Below are positions 1 to 13,000 of a DNA stretch of 64,000 nt, in pieces. The translations under genes were made by a program, and so were the position numbers. How positions within the stretch are numbered: the first letter of the stretch is position 1; the number at the start of each line of letters is the position of its first letter. The stretch covers positions 215,089 to 279,088 of the forward strand of contig BDSL01000122.1 of assembly GCA_003116995.1 (NCBI GenBank), written 5' to 3'. Source of the stretch: Yamagishiella unicocca (Eukaryota > Chlorophyta > Chlorophyceae > Chlamydomonadales > Volvocaceae). Below the pieces are notes generated by a model. That model did not search any database and was not told where the DNA came from. It saw only the letters and a program-made list of their open reading frames with translations.

Positions 1-150
1 AAATAGTGGTACGGCACTGTGCTACACCCCTTCCGCAACGATTTTACGATTTATTACATGTCGTACTGGCTCGCGCCAGTAGCATGCGTCCCCCCATAAC
101 GGACATCCGTCAAAGGGCGCACTTCAAGAACTAATACTAGAAAATCGGGA

Positions 151-670
151 TTATTCCCTTAATGACTCTGTCCGCGCCCTCTGTATCTGAGCCAAAAGGT
201 TGCCTAGTTTCACCTGATCCCACGTAGTCATCACCACTTGCATATCCTGTCCAGTAGGGAAATCTACAGCTCGTCTGAGGGGCTCATACACGGGACACTC
301 CATAAGAACATGAAACTCGTCTTCTACCATATCCCCGCGGCACACTCGGCACGTTCTCTCAACACGTGGCTTACGCGGCCGACGTGCAAAACGACTTACG
401 TCGAGATCCCAACAGCCGAGACGAAAACGCATCAGCGCCGTGTGATGCTTCCGAGGCATACACGCGCGAAGGTGATCGAGCTTCTTTGTATGCGCGTCGG
501 GGCATATGCAACGCCCATCCAATTCGAGTAGCGACACATTGTTACGCCCGGCTTCCCGCGATCACTGTCTCCTGCTGCAAATTCGGGAAAAACCCGCGGA
601 TCCATAACAATATCACTCGAGTTCCAATCGAGCAGCAAACGCCGCAACAGGGACCAGTCTTGTGGCATGC
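151..670 (-). mobile_element. LINE-type retrotransposon remnant (3' end of the reverse transcriptase ORF)
   Basis: The open frame 151-537 (minus) ends at a stop at 151. It carries the Cys/His knuckle seen after the reverse transcriptase domain of many plant and algal LINEs: an RFRLG segment, then CRVCRGD, then DEFHVLMECPVYEPLR (spacing C-x2-C, H-x4-C). The frame is closed upstream by a stop. Related-looking sequence continues to about 668 in another frame, so the copy is frameshifted and 5'-truncated. No polymerase motifs are visible, so it is not functional. The family assignment rests on the zinc-knuckle pattern only. Confidence 0.6.
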
Positions 671-1056
671 CATGGCTTGGCCAGTAACTTTCCCAAAACT
701 GTCATCGCTTGAGTGATCCTAAACGTATCAGTAGGTTGAAATAATGACAAGTGCACGAGAGGCGCTTGCACTTGCCAAATCGTCAGCGTTTACTGAACAG
801 CATTCTCGTTACGCTATGTGACATATTGTATGCCCGTCTACATGTATGTATGCGCAAAGGTGAGGCATTTTGATGTTATTCTGTGCGTGAAGCCTCTTTG
901 AATGGTCTTCCACCGCTAATTCCAGCCTGGTAGCAGCACCGTACTGTTCTACAATGGCCCACAGGAATGAAACAACCGTCCTGCATATGTGCTTGCAGGG
1001 TCGCTTTCGGTTGCGCCCGGTCCCCTCCTCTGTATAAGCCAGCACATCAGAGCTAA
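671..1056. other. Intergenic region, presumed 5' flank of the giant gene
   Basis: No convincing coding exon is seen between the LINE remnant and the ATG at 1057. The sequence is less GC-rich than the coding exons, and overlapping short frames show no codon bias. The promoter and 5' UTR of the downstream gene should lie here, but no core element is obvious. Confidence 0.4.
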
Positions 1057-4000
1057 ATGGCCGCATCTCGTGTGCGTCAAGCATTCCAGGACGATGAGAG
1101 CGACGAGGAGATACCGCAACCATCGGCAAACCCCAAGCCAGGCCGTCGTAAGCTTGACAGCTCCGGCGATGAAGGCGCAGCCCGCAAAGTACTTTCACAG
1201 CGCCATCTTCACGGTTCCATAGGAGGCAGGGCAAAGCTTGCTGGTGGTCAGCGCCCCGACGATTCGGGTGACCTACGGCCTACCACCCCGCCCACAGGCC
1301 CCTCGTCACGCACCCGCCAGCCGGACTGGGCTTCTGCCGTTTTGCAGATGCTCCAGGGCCAATCTAAGGCTGGCCAGGCTACAGGAGGTGCTGACCCGTT
1401 GCACGAGGCTGTGCAAGGCACGGCTGCGTTGAAATCCCGCCGACCCGTCGTGGCTGGCGGAGTAGAGGGGATCCGCGCCACCGTCGCCGCCCTCCCTTCC
1501 TCTTCGACCAAGGTTGCCGCAGCACGTACGCTCGACCATTCCAGCAGCGACGAGGAAGAGGCCACTACGGAGTCCACAGTGGCATCGCGAAAGGCGGCTT
1601 CGACGGGTTCCCTGGAGCTAAAGCCGCCTGGCACTGCCGCTGCCCGCGCTAACCTTTCTTCGCGCCTCAAAAAGGGCAGCGCCACCCCAAGCGCAGCTGG
1701 AGACTTGACCGCGTCATCTAGTCGGCTTAGCAGCGGCGCCGGTCGTGCGCCAAATGGCGGTGGCTTTGCAGCCGCCGCCGCTGCAGCTTTCGAAGGCCTC
1801 CAGTCCCAAACCCACGACCCGAGCCGCCGTCAGCAGCGTGCTTCACGTCTCCATCGTGTCTCTTCGAATGCATCTGTGTCGAGCGAAACCAGCCACCCGG
1901 AGTCTCTGGCCTCCTCCCGCATGACTCTTGGGTCCTCAAAGCTCAGCGCAACGGTGCAGCGGGTAGTGGCGCGGCAGCGACTCATCGACAGCAGCAGTGG
2001 CGAAGACGAGGGGGACGTGGGGCGCGCGGGGCAGCAGCGGGCTGGCGAGACGAGTCAACCTGCAAGGCGATCACCTGTTCTGTCACACTCGAAATCATTA
2101 CTGTTGTCGGCAGCGGCAGCTGCGATAGCAGCAGCAGCGGCCCCGCCTGCCGCGGCTGGCGGTGCATCCAGCAGCGGCCGGAAGTCCCCGGCAGCGGCAG
2201 TAGCCATGATTGCCGCGGCGAAAGGGAAGGGTGTTGTGGCCGACCGGCATGGAGACGCACGTCCCGCTTCGGCTGCAGGATCCGCCCGCCGCGGGCAGAA
2301 CGCAGAAGGCGCCTTCAGCTTCCACGCCACCCACGGCAGCAGCCGCAGCAGCGGCGTCGCTGATGCCCTCTCGCCGCGCATGCGCCAGGCGGCTGCAGCA
2401 GCCTCAGCAGAGGTCGCCGCGGTGGCCGCCTCCAGCATGCGCCCTCTGCCCCTGACGGCCATCGTCCCCGCCCGCCTGCAGCCACCCATGCGAAAGACCA
2501 GCTCCCCGGCCCCTGCGGAAATGAAGGGCCCAGCGCATGCTGAAGTCGCGGAGGGCTTCACTGGCGCTGGCGGTGCTGCTGCTGCAGCTGCCCTTTCCCA
2601 CGTCAGCAGCTCCCAACGGATTACTTCCTGGCTAGAGCAGCAACCGTCAATGTCCTCGGTTGGTGTCACGGACGACGTTGTCAGCGAGTACGCAACCACG
2701 ATTGCTGGGACAGAGGCGGAAGTGGAAGGAGCAGCCGCAGCTGGATGTAAGGCCATGGGTCGTGGTCGCGGGATCCCCGCCGTCGAACAAACCTCAAGCG
2801 GGGAGGTCGACCTGCCGGGGCTGGACTTGGCAGGCGAGGGGCCGCGCGGCACCCGCCTGCGAGCGGTGCGCCTCACCGTCTCATCGGACGACGACGACGA
2901 AGAGGAGGAGGGGGATCACCGTGAAGTTGGCGGCGGCGGCGTCGCCGGCGCAACAGGCGGCGAGGGCATTACGTTGCTGAAGCAGCAGACTTCGGCTAGG
3001 TCCCCGGCCCTCAAGCCCTCGGTTGTAGAGGCGCATGCGGCGCCTAGCGCCGCGAAGGGCGCCTCGGCTGCGCCTGCGCCTCACACAGCTGCGCGCCGCC
3101 TGGAGTTTGCGGGCGGCGTTCCCGCCCCCGCAGCCTCCCCCCGACCTGTCAAGGAGCAGGCATCCGTCTACTCGTCACCCTCTTTCGGCGTGTCTGAGTC
3201 CCACTCACCGGATGACAGCTCCGTGGCGTCGCCTGGCAAGGGACTCGCAGCGTACCCGATGGCAACCCCAAGCGCAACAACTGCAGCCACAGTCGCAGCC
3301 GCTAGCACGGCGCGCTATACCAGCCCTAAGCGGCTGTCACAGCCGGTCAGCGGTGGGGAGCAGCAGCCCGCCACGGAGGCGGAGGCCACCTCCGACGCCA
3401 CCGCCGGCCGCATCGTCTCGGGCGGTGGCCTGCGCAACCGGGTGTCTCCAGTGGCAGCCAGTGGCCGCTTGACACCCAGCGAGCTGCGCGTCATGCTGTC
3501 TGTCCTTCCTCGCCCAGCCTGGGCCGGTGGCGCCTTGCCGTCGGCAAACAGCAGCGATGTGCACGCACCGAGCGGCATCAGCTCGCAGCCGTCACACGGC
3601 GGCGACTCCGTGCAGTCGTTCAGCTACTCGGAGATGCTGCAGGTCATGCGCGCCATGTCCTCCGCGGGCGCCAACCTCGCCGGCTTCGCGGTACCGACCG
3701 GGGGCAGCGTGGCCAGCAGCAACAGCGGCAACAGCGGCGACAGCCGGGGCAGCGGCGGCTGGTCGCGCGGGGCCGCTCACCATGCGCTGGCGGGGATAAC
3801 CTCGGCCGCAGCCGGGGGCAAGGCGGGAGGCGCGTCGCCCCCCGCGTCGAAGCGGCAGCCGCAGTCCGCCCGGGACAGACCCAGCGCGCACACGTCGCTT
3901 GGCGTGCACGCCTCTAGGTCCTCTGTAGGCGGCAGCAGCAGCCTGATGGACGAGCACCCCATGGCGGCGCCGCTGGAGCGGGACTGGTCGGCCTCCTGCT

Positions 4001-7000
4001 CCACCGCCTCTGGCCACGCGACCCGCGAGGAGCAGCAGCACCGGGACTTTGCCGAAATGGTCCGGCTGTGGACGATGCTCACCGGTCGGCACATCTCCAT
4101 GGAGGCTACGGGCCTTCACTTCGACCCCGAGGGCGGTGGCCTGGGAACACCGGGGTCCCCTTCCATCGCCGCCAAGGGCCCCCGCAGCGTCCTCAGCTCC
4201 GCCTCAGCGCACCCCTCGGCGGCCGCCCTGGCGGCCTCAGCCGCGGCCATGGCTACCTCGGCAGTGATTGCGGCCGCGTCTAGTGGCCACCACCCCCACT
4301 TCCACAATCCCTACCACCAGCCGCACCCGGACATTCACGCCGCCAACGTGGCAGGACATTTTTTCCAGGAGCAGCAGAGCAGCGCGCTGCCATCTGCCGC
4401 AGCTAAACTGCGGGCTGCCCACCTGGCGGCTACTCAGCTGCCCAGCTGCTCCCCTGTAGCCGCGCCCAGTGTTGCAGCCCCTGGAGTCGCAGCGCAGCCG
4501 CAGACCTCCGCCGCCGCTGGCACTTCCACACCGCAGGACGAGCTGCTGAACCTAGTACGACTGCTCAGCGCTGGGGCCAGCCACAGCGACGACGAGCGCC
4601 GACAGCAGCAACCGCCAGACGCCGTCGCCAACCTGTCGTCCATGCAGACCGACATGGTGCGGCTCATGCGCCTGCTGAGCGCCGCTGGCCACAACGACGT
4701 GCTGCCTTCCGCCATGTCTGAGGCGGCACAGGTGGACTTGGCGCACCTGGTGCAGGTGCTGAGTGCGGACGGCCCGGCGCAGAACAAGCTGCGCACCCGC
4801 GCCACGCCGCGCACCTCGGTCGCCGCAACGTCCATGGGCGGCCTCGCATCTCAGGCCGTCGATACCAGCGCCCCCGTCCCCGTACCTGGCTCGACTACCG
4901 CCGCCACCGCCGCGTCCGACACAGCAGGGCCCCCGCCCCCGTCAGCCCCGGCGCCGACTGCCACCGCGGCTGCCCCGGGCTCCCGGAACACAGCCGCTTC
5001 CGGCTCCGCCATCCTCACGGTCGGCGGTTCGAATCCTGCCGACGCCTCCGACGAGTCGGCGGTCAGCGACTCATCCCAGTCCAGGCGCAGCTCGACCGAC
5101 ACGGTGGACACGGGCCTGGCGCTGGGCCGCCTGTATGATTCGCTGCGCAACCTGCGGGTTCGTGACGAGAGCGATCAGACGGAGACAGCCGCCAGCGCCT
5201 CTGGAGCCATCCGGACCGAGGGCCTGGGAACCGAGACGGCTTCAGGCGGTGTGCAGACAGACGCCACGGAGCTCACCGCCTTGGTATCGCCGGCTGAGGT
5301 GTCATCGGACGGTACCAACAGGACCGCGCCAGCAACCGGACGCCCGCTGCAGGGCGAGGAGCTGGTGGCCACGGCCGTGGGCAGCGCGCAGACGGACATC
5401 AGCCACCTGCGCGGTGGGCCCTGCAGGGGCGTCCAGACCGAGGGCGCAGACCTGGCGTCCACGGGTGCGCAGACGGACGCGAGCCAGGCACGGTCGCCGG
5501 CGGCGGCCGGTAGCCAGATCGACCTTGAGTCGCCCGGGAGCGGTGGCCGCATGCAGCGGGAGCTGCCCGAGGGGCTGGGGCTCAGGGGGCCAGCAGCCGG
5601 CGCGCTCAGCAGGCTGGGCGGCGCTCGCGCCTCTGGCTCTGCCTGGTCGCCGTCGAGCAGCTTGGCCGGGAGCCACATCCGCGTCACGCGCGCGCTGAAG
5701 CTGCCGTCAGGGCAGCTGGTGGAGCTGGACCCCCTGCTGGCGCTGGTGTCCAACGAGGCGGCGCTGGAGGAGGCAATGGCGGGCATGGACGGCGACGCCG
5801 GCCAGTGGGTGCAGGTGCGTGATGGGGTTTGCGGGGGGGCCCTTGCCTGCCCGCATACTTGCTCCGTCACGGGTTGGGTTGGGCGCATACAGGTTGGGTG
5901 CATATGGCCTGGGCGCATCATAGTGTTCAGAGCTGGGGTGGGCGCATGTGAGTTAGGGGCTTGTTCCGTCCTTACCTGGATCTGTGGCATAGGCTTGCCC
6001 ACTGCTAGGTTGGTTTCGGAGACCGGTTATTGTAGCGTTGCAGTCGTGGGACGCACCGCATTAGGTACGAGAGAACGGCCTTGCGGTTGGTGTCTGCGGT
6101 GGAACCGACATTACCTGCGGTGTGTCCTGTACTCCACTTTCTGAACGCACAATTTACCCTTAGCGTCCGCTGAAGTGCCCTGCCCGCCGAACCGCGCTTG
6201 TCATTGATACTTGCAGGAGCTTCGCGCGCTCGGTACCGCTGCGTCAGTACCGTCCACGTCGATGCTGTCCCCCAGCACCACGGACGGCGGCGTGCAAACC
6301 GACCTGACCGCGCTAGACCTGGCGACGGCGCTCTCGTACACAAACGCCCAGCACCGCCTCTCCCAGGCTGCACTTGTCCCCGGCGCCACGGATGAAGCCA
6401 CGAGCGTCGGCTCCGGCTCCACCGGCGGGCCCGGCACCTCTATCACCGTCGCTCCTGCTATCTCCCCCGCGGCTACTGGTGGCCGCGGCACGCCTTTGCC
6501 GACCTCGATGCCCTTCGACTCCGGAGTGTCGTTTCCGCTGCGCAACCTGCCCATCGCCTCGGAGGGCGGCATCATGGACGCGCCGCACCAGGAGGCGGTA
6601 TCCGCGGGCCGCATTGGCTCCGCGGGCGGCATGCTGGCTTTCCTTGAGGCTGCCGACCCAACCACCGCGACTGCGCTTTTGGAGCTGGTGCAGGCGCTGC
6701 AGCTCATGACCCTGCACTCGCGGCGGCGGCGCTGGGTCTCTGACGGCAGCAGCGCCGTCAGTGGCGCCTACTACATCGACCACCCGGACCATGACAGCCT
6801 GCCTGGCAGCAGCGACGTCGGAACAACACCTCGATGCAGCTTCGGCACGTCCATCGGCCCGTCCGTCTCGCAGGCGGGCCAGGCCTCCTTTATCGAGGCG
6901 CACGAGGGCGAGCCGGAGAGCGACGGACCCGCGGAGCCGCCCGCGGCCAAGGCTGCCACTACCGGCGGCGCAGCCACGAGGGCGCGCCCCAGCGATGGCC

Positions 7001-10000
7001 CCCCCCCTGCTCAGCGTCACACCCACAACGCCGGTCTGCCGCCGCGCCCTACGCACGCCGATTCGGACCCCACAACCAGGCACCTGCGGCGCGCGCTTCG
7101 CGCTGTCTCAGGCGGCGGCACCCAGCGACACCACCCTAACGTGCGGGAGCGGGACGTGAACCGCGCCGGCGGCGGAGCCGCTGCCCACCACGCCACCCCA
7201 GCTGCCGCCCCCGCTGCCGCTGAGACCCACATTGCCCGCGCGCTGCAGTTCCTGTCGTCCGGCAACACCGCGCCCACCGCTGCATCCGCCGCAGCCGCTG
7301 GTGCTGAGGCCGAGCTTTGCGCTCAGGAGGAGATGGTGGCAGCGCTGCTGGCGCTGCTGACCTCGGCCCCGCCGAGCGTCGTGGGCGTGTCTGACGCCGG
7401 TGCTCCACCTCTCGCCGCTGCCGTAGCAGCCCCGCCGCCTGAGGCCCCCGAGGTGCAGCCACCCGCCCAGAGCGCTCACGTCGACGAGCCGCCAGCGCCC
7501 TCCCAGGGTTACGAAGCCCGCGACGCGGCCTCGACGTTGGCGGAGCAGCCGGAGGCTGAGGCCGAGGTCGTGGCGGCGGCTGAGTCGGAGCCCAGCCAGC
7601 CGGAGCTCGTTGTGGTGCTGCCCTGCACAGCGCTGCAGGCGCGAATCCAGGAGGTGCTGCAGCAGGCCGAGCTCGCTTCGGCGAGCGTCAGCAACATGCA
7701 GGTGGGCTTGTCGCCTAGGACTCCTGCGGCGGCGGAGGTGCTGGACGGCGTGCCGTTCGAGCAGGCCATCGGGTTCATCATGGACAGCCTGAGCGACTTT
7801 GACGGCGGCCCTGTGCAGCTGGCTCGCCACCTGGACCTGATGTACGCGCCCTCAAGCGGAGGCGCCATCTACTCGGTCATGGATTCGCTGACCAGTCGGC
7901 GCCAGACGGTGGTTGCGTTGGGCGCCGCCGCTGCGTTGGAAGCAGTGGCGGAGCAGGCCGAGGGTTCGGATGACTACAGCGCGGTGGGGTCGTACGCGTA
8001 CGACGGCACCAGCGGTGGCGAGCCGCAGCCGCTGAGCGACCAGGAGAGGGAGCGCATGCAGGCGCTGGTCTCGGAGGCGCTGGCGGCAGCCGAGGCGCTG
8101 GCCGTCAGGACGCGGCAGGAAGAGGAGACCGAGGCCGTCGCGCAGGCAGGGCTGATGCAGGATGGGGCGGTCTTCGAGCAGCAGGAGCAGATTTGGCGGT
8201 TGCAGCAGCAGCCGCTGTACTCGCAGCAGCCGGTCGCCCCCACTGCAGGGCAGCTGCCGGCTCCGTCGCTGGCCTTGGCTCTGGCCAGCAGCAGGAGCAA
8301 CTCGCCCGCTCGCGTGAGCAGGCCATCGGGGGCCGCCAGCGCCGGCTTAGCCAGCAACCTGCGATTCGCCTCTGCGGGCGTCGCCGGGCGGTTCGACGAC
8401 GCGCCGCCGCAGCGCATTGCACAAAGCATACTGGAGGGCGTCGCCCGGGCAGGCCCGGCCCAGCAGCAGGGCTTCCCACCACACCACCAGCAACTGCACC
8501 CGCGCCCGGCGTCGTCTTCGCCGCCTGATTCCCCAGCCGCCTCCCTGGCGCCATCGCCTCGCAGTCTGATTGAGCAGGTCACCGAACTTGGCGCCGACGC
8601 CATTGCAAGCCTGTTGCCTGCTCCCGACCTGGTCATGCCCCCCACCATGAGCCATCAGCGGTCCGCGCCCGTGACAGCCGCTGGCATCGCGCCCAGTGAC
8701 TTGCAGCAGCTGCTGGAGGCTCATGCGCCGTCCTCTGCTTCGCCCCAGACCTTCGGCGGCGCGATGGACCTGCCGGAGGACAGCGCCTTGGCGCCGCCTG
8801 CACGGTACGGCATGCCAATCCTTCCGTACGGCGACCTGGACGAGCAGCTGATGCCAGTCCTCGCTGAGGCCTTCTCACCTCCGCCTGCGGCTCGCGCGCA
8901 GCCCCAGCAGCCGCCCGCGCCGGCGGAGGAGGACGAGGAGGAGGAGGAGGGCGAGGAGGAGTCGAGCCAGAGCCAGAGCGATGAGGATGAAGAGGCAGCG
9001 GAGGAGGAGCCCCACTCGCCAGCAGCAACCGCCGCTAGGCCCTCTGCGTCCCGGTTGCCTACGTTCGCCACGCCCTCCGCCCCCGCCGTGCGTGGCGCGC
9101 CCAGCCGGTCGCAGCCCACGACCGCCGCTGGCGACTCCCAGTCTGCGGCCGCGCAGAGCCGCCTTGCCAACACCTTCGGGGGCTTGCCGAGTTCTCCAAC
9201 TACAGCCGCTGTCGTGCCGGTTGGTGACTCCCAGGAGCGGCAGCAGCAGTCGATTGCCCCTTCGGAGGACAGCCCAGGGCCCTCTCCAGTAGTGCCGGCG
9301 GTGGCTGGCGTTTTTCTGTCTGGCCCCCTCGAAGTGGCGTCGCCCGCTAACACGTACATTGCAGCCTCGCCGCCGGAGCAGCAGCAGGAAGCGCCTGCTG
9401 CGGCCGCACCCGCGCCCCTCACCCGCTCCACCCCGGTTACAACAGCAGGCGACGTGCAGTCGCTGCACCGCCAGCCCCACACCACGGGCGGCCTGCCGTC
9501 GGAGCCTGCTGCCGCCGCCAGTGCTGACCCCGATGTGCCGATGATGACCGCGCTTGATCGCTTCAAGGCGCCGACGCCTCACAAGCCAGAGGCCCCAGTC
9601 CTTTCGCGTGTACTCGCCAAGCCGGAGCCTACAGCGGTGGTGCTTGACGCGGTACCAGCGGCGCCGCAGCCTCCTGCGTCTGGTTCCGAGCCAGCTGCCC
9701 CGGCCGCTGCCGCAGCCACCTCGCAGCCGCCCTCCGCCTCGTCTTGGTCCGTGCACTCCGACAGCAGCGGGGAGAGCCCGTTCCCGTCAGCCATCCTGGC
9801 GCGCGATGCCATGACCGGTCGCCGCGCTTCTCGCACGACAGCTGACGACAACGCGGTGGTGGTGGCCCAAGTGGAGGAGCCAGCGCAGGAGGCAGCTCCT
9901 GGTGAGGACAGGACTCGTCGCGCGCTCTTCACGGCTGGTCAGGAGGTCCAGGATCAGCAGCTGGGGGCTGCAGCCGACGCGGATGCCACCGCCACCGCCG

Positions 10001-13000
10001 CAGCTACCCTGGCTCCCCCCACCGAGCAGCTGCTCGCGCATGCGGCTCAGTTGCTGCTGCAGGCCATGCAGCGCGCCGCTGAGGGGCAGCCCGAGCAGGA
10101 GGCCGCCCTCCGCATGCTGGCTCCAGTCCTCCAGGGCCTCGCGACGGCGAACCCGGAGCGGCAGCAACCTCCCCTGGACCCGGCTTCGTTTGCAGCGGCG
10201 GACAGCGTTCAGCTCGACGGCCCTCATGCGGCAGCGGAGGAGGCCCCGATGCGCGCAGCGTGGGGCGATGCAGTGCTCGGACGGCAGACCAACGCGACCG
10301 AACATCCCCAGGCTGTGGTGGCGCGGCTCGAGGTGCTGGTGGACGGCGCGGAGGGCGAGGACGTGTCTGCTTCCCTCCGGGCCGACGGAGCCGCGCGCGC
10401 GGCGCCGTCCTTCAGCTTCGGGCAGGCCCCAGAGCTGGAGCCCACGACTCCCTCGGCGGCCATCTCCGCTGAGCCCGTTCCGCCGCATGTCCATTTGGCC
10501 ACGGCGGCGGATCTGGAGTCCTTCAAGGACGACGTCATGTCGAGCGTCCGCTCGGCGCTGTTGGAGATTGTGGATATGATTGGATCCACCGTCGTACAGC
10601 GTGCCGCCGCCGCCGCCGGTGCGGGCCCCAGCGTCGCTGAGCAGCTTGAGGGCCCTGGCCTGGGGCGCAGTGCAACCGCCACTGCCAGCGAGGCGGGTAC
10701 TGAGGAGTCGGAGTCGGAGGCCACTGCGGCGGGTCGTGACGCTCCGGGCACCTGGCAGCGCACCGCTATGGTCGCTGGAATCAGCGCCATGCCCGAGCGG
10801 TCGGCGTCGCCGTTTCTTGGGTCGGGGACGGAACAGCAGGAGATTCGCGTCACGCGGGCGGAGCTGGAGGCGTTTATGTTTGGCAAGGCGCTGCTGAGCA
10901 GCACGGCCGCTGACGACTTGATGGGTGTGCGGCTGCGCGATCTGTACTCGTCGCAGCTGCCCGAGGTACGCGGGGCTGCAGCGGGTGTTGCTCGGTTTGG
11001 GGATTGGATTAATGGGCGGGGACTCCGCTGCTTACTGCCTGCACATCGGTCGGTTGTTCTTTACATGTACGGTATACACCGTAGGGTTTGCTCTTTCCTC
11101 AGCAGTCATAGGCCACATTATGGGAATAGTAGCCTATCTAGACTAAGTATCCACTCTTTATCGAATGCACTCCTGGTCACGCCTACTTTGCTCTCTTTCT
11201 CACCCGCCCTGCTCCTTCCCGTTCACGGTACCACCTTCCGCAGAAGCAGGAGGACGACGACGAGCTGGCGGGCAGCTACGACGCCGCCAGCATCACCTCC
11301 CACGAGCCGCGGCCCCTCCGTGACGCTGGCAGCGGCACGTCCAGCCTGAACGCCACAGCCACTGGGCCGGGCGGCGGCAGCGGCCTGGGCGACAGCCACC
11401 AGCAGCGCGGCGGCGCGGAGGTCGCGACACCGCGCAGGGTGCAGCGGGGCCGCCGCGGTACCTCGCCCACGGGCCTGGACCTCCCGGACTCAGCAGGACC
11501 GGGCGGGTGGACGGGTACATCCCGGTCTGAGCCGGGCTCCGAGAGCCCCACCGGGAATGTGCCGCGGAATTCACCTCTGCGCCAGCCGCTGGGCGACGGC
11601 GCGGACTTCAAGTGGGTGGAGTTTGCTCGGTTGGGTTTGGGAGGGCTTGGCAGCCTGGCCTGCTTTGCCAGAAGGGGGGAGAGAGGGCCCTCGCATGTGG
11701 AGAGGGTACTTTGAAGCATGAAAAGTTGCTGTCTGGGTGTGTTAAATGTGTTGGAATTTGTGTACACGCGCGCAGAATGTGTCACTGCTTGGGCTACCTG
11801 CAACATGCCGGCATGTGGCGCGCCTTATCAACGGCCTGCCGACTGCCCGCCCTTGTCTCCCTCCTCGCTGTCCGCAGGTCCCTGTTCCGCCGCTCCATGG
11901 ATCACCTGCGCGGCCACCTGCAGCCGCAGCAGCAACAGCAGCAGCAGGCCCGCGCGCACGTCTCGCAGCGGTCTGCTCCCGAGGACGCCCCGTGGCGCGT
12001 CTCCTCCCGCTCGCCCAGCCCAGTCGGCCTAGCCACCGTCAGCTTCACCCCCTCCTTCCTCGTCGCGGCACGCAAGCCCCCCGTGGCACCCGCGCGTCCG
12101 ATTCTTCAGCAGCACCCCGAACCCAGCGCCATCCTCGCCACTGCCAGCGAGCCTAGCCGCGTGAGCGCCGCCGCCGCCGTCTCCCAATCCGAGGGCCTCG
12201 AGGCTACACTGAGCCCGGCGATGCCTCCACCCTTTGTCCAGCAACTGGCCGAGGCCGGCGCGGGCTTGACCGCCGCGGACCTGGAGGCCTCTGCTCGCGC
12301 CGCTGATGACGTCGAGCTCGACACACACCTCTCGGCCGGCTTGCAGCCCGAGCCCACTACGGCCGTCTCCCGCTGGCCCGACCCCGCCGCGCCCGCCGCG
12401 CAGCAGCAGCCCGAGCCCGCCGCGGACGTCCCTCCCGAAGTGGAGGCCATCGGCGACTTCCTGGCGGCGCTTGCCGAGCCGATGGTGCAGGTCGTGGGGC
12501 TCTTCGTCCAGCCGGACCCTCGCGCCGGCGGCCGGGGCTTCCCGCAGCGCACCGTGCTGATAGAGGAGATACCGACAGACGTCCAGCAGCAGCAGCACCG
12601 GGCGGAGCAGCCCGCGCGGCCCAGCCGGGTGCCCGGCTACGTGGGCTCCTCAGGGGGCGTGGTGTGGGACGAGGACGACTCGGCCGGCGGTGGTGGCAGC
12701 GCCGTCGAAGACAGCCCGCGCGCGCGCTCGGAGGCCAACCTGCCCCGCCTGCGGCTGCGGCACCCTACTGCGGAGCAGGTGCTGCTGCCGCCGTCGCACC
12801 ACCACCACCAGCTGCAGCAGCAGCTCACGCGCAGCGCGTCATCTAAGCCGGCGCCGCGCACGCTGGCCTCCACCACCGCAGCTGAGGCCGGGGCGCCCGC
12901 GAGCGCTGTCGTGAGCTCGGCTGCGCAGCAGCCGCAGCAGCAGCACCCCCACCCCCATCCTCATCCTCATCCTCACCCTCACGCGCTGTTGCAGCAGCAC

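Noticed and set aside
2055..2876. Long minus-strand frames opposite the giant gene
   Set aside because: GC-rich coding DNA leaves the complementary frame open; composition is Arg/Ala/Gly noise and no domain is seen.
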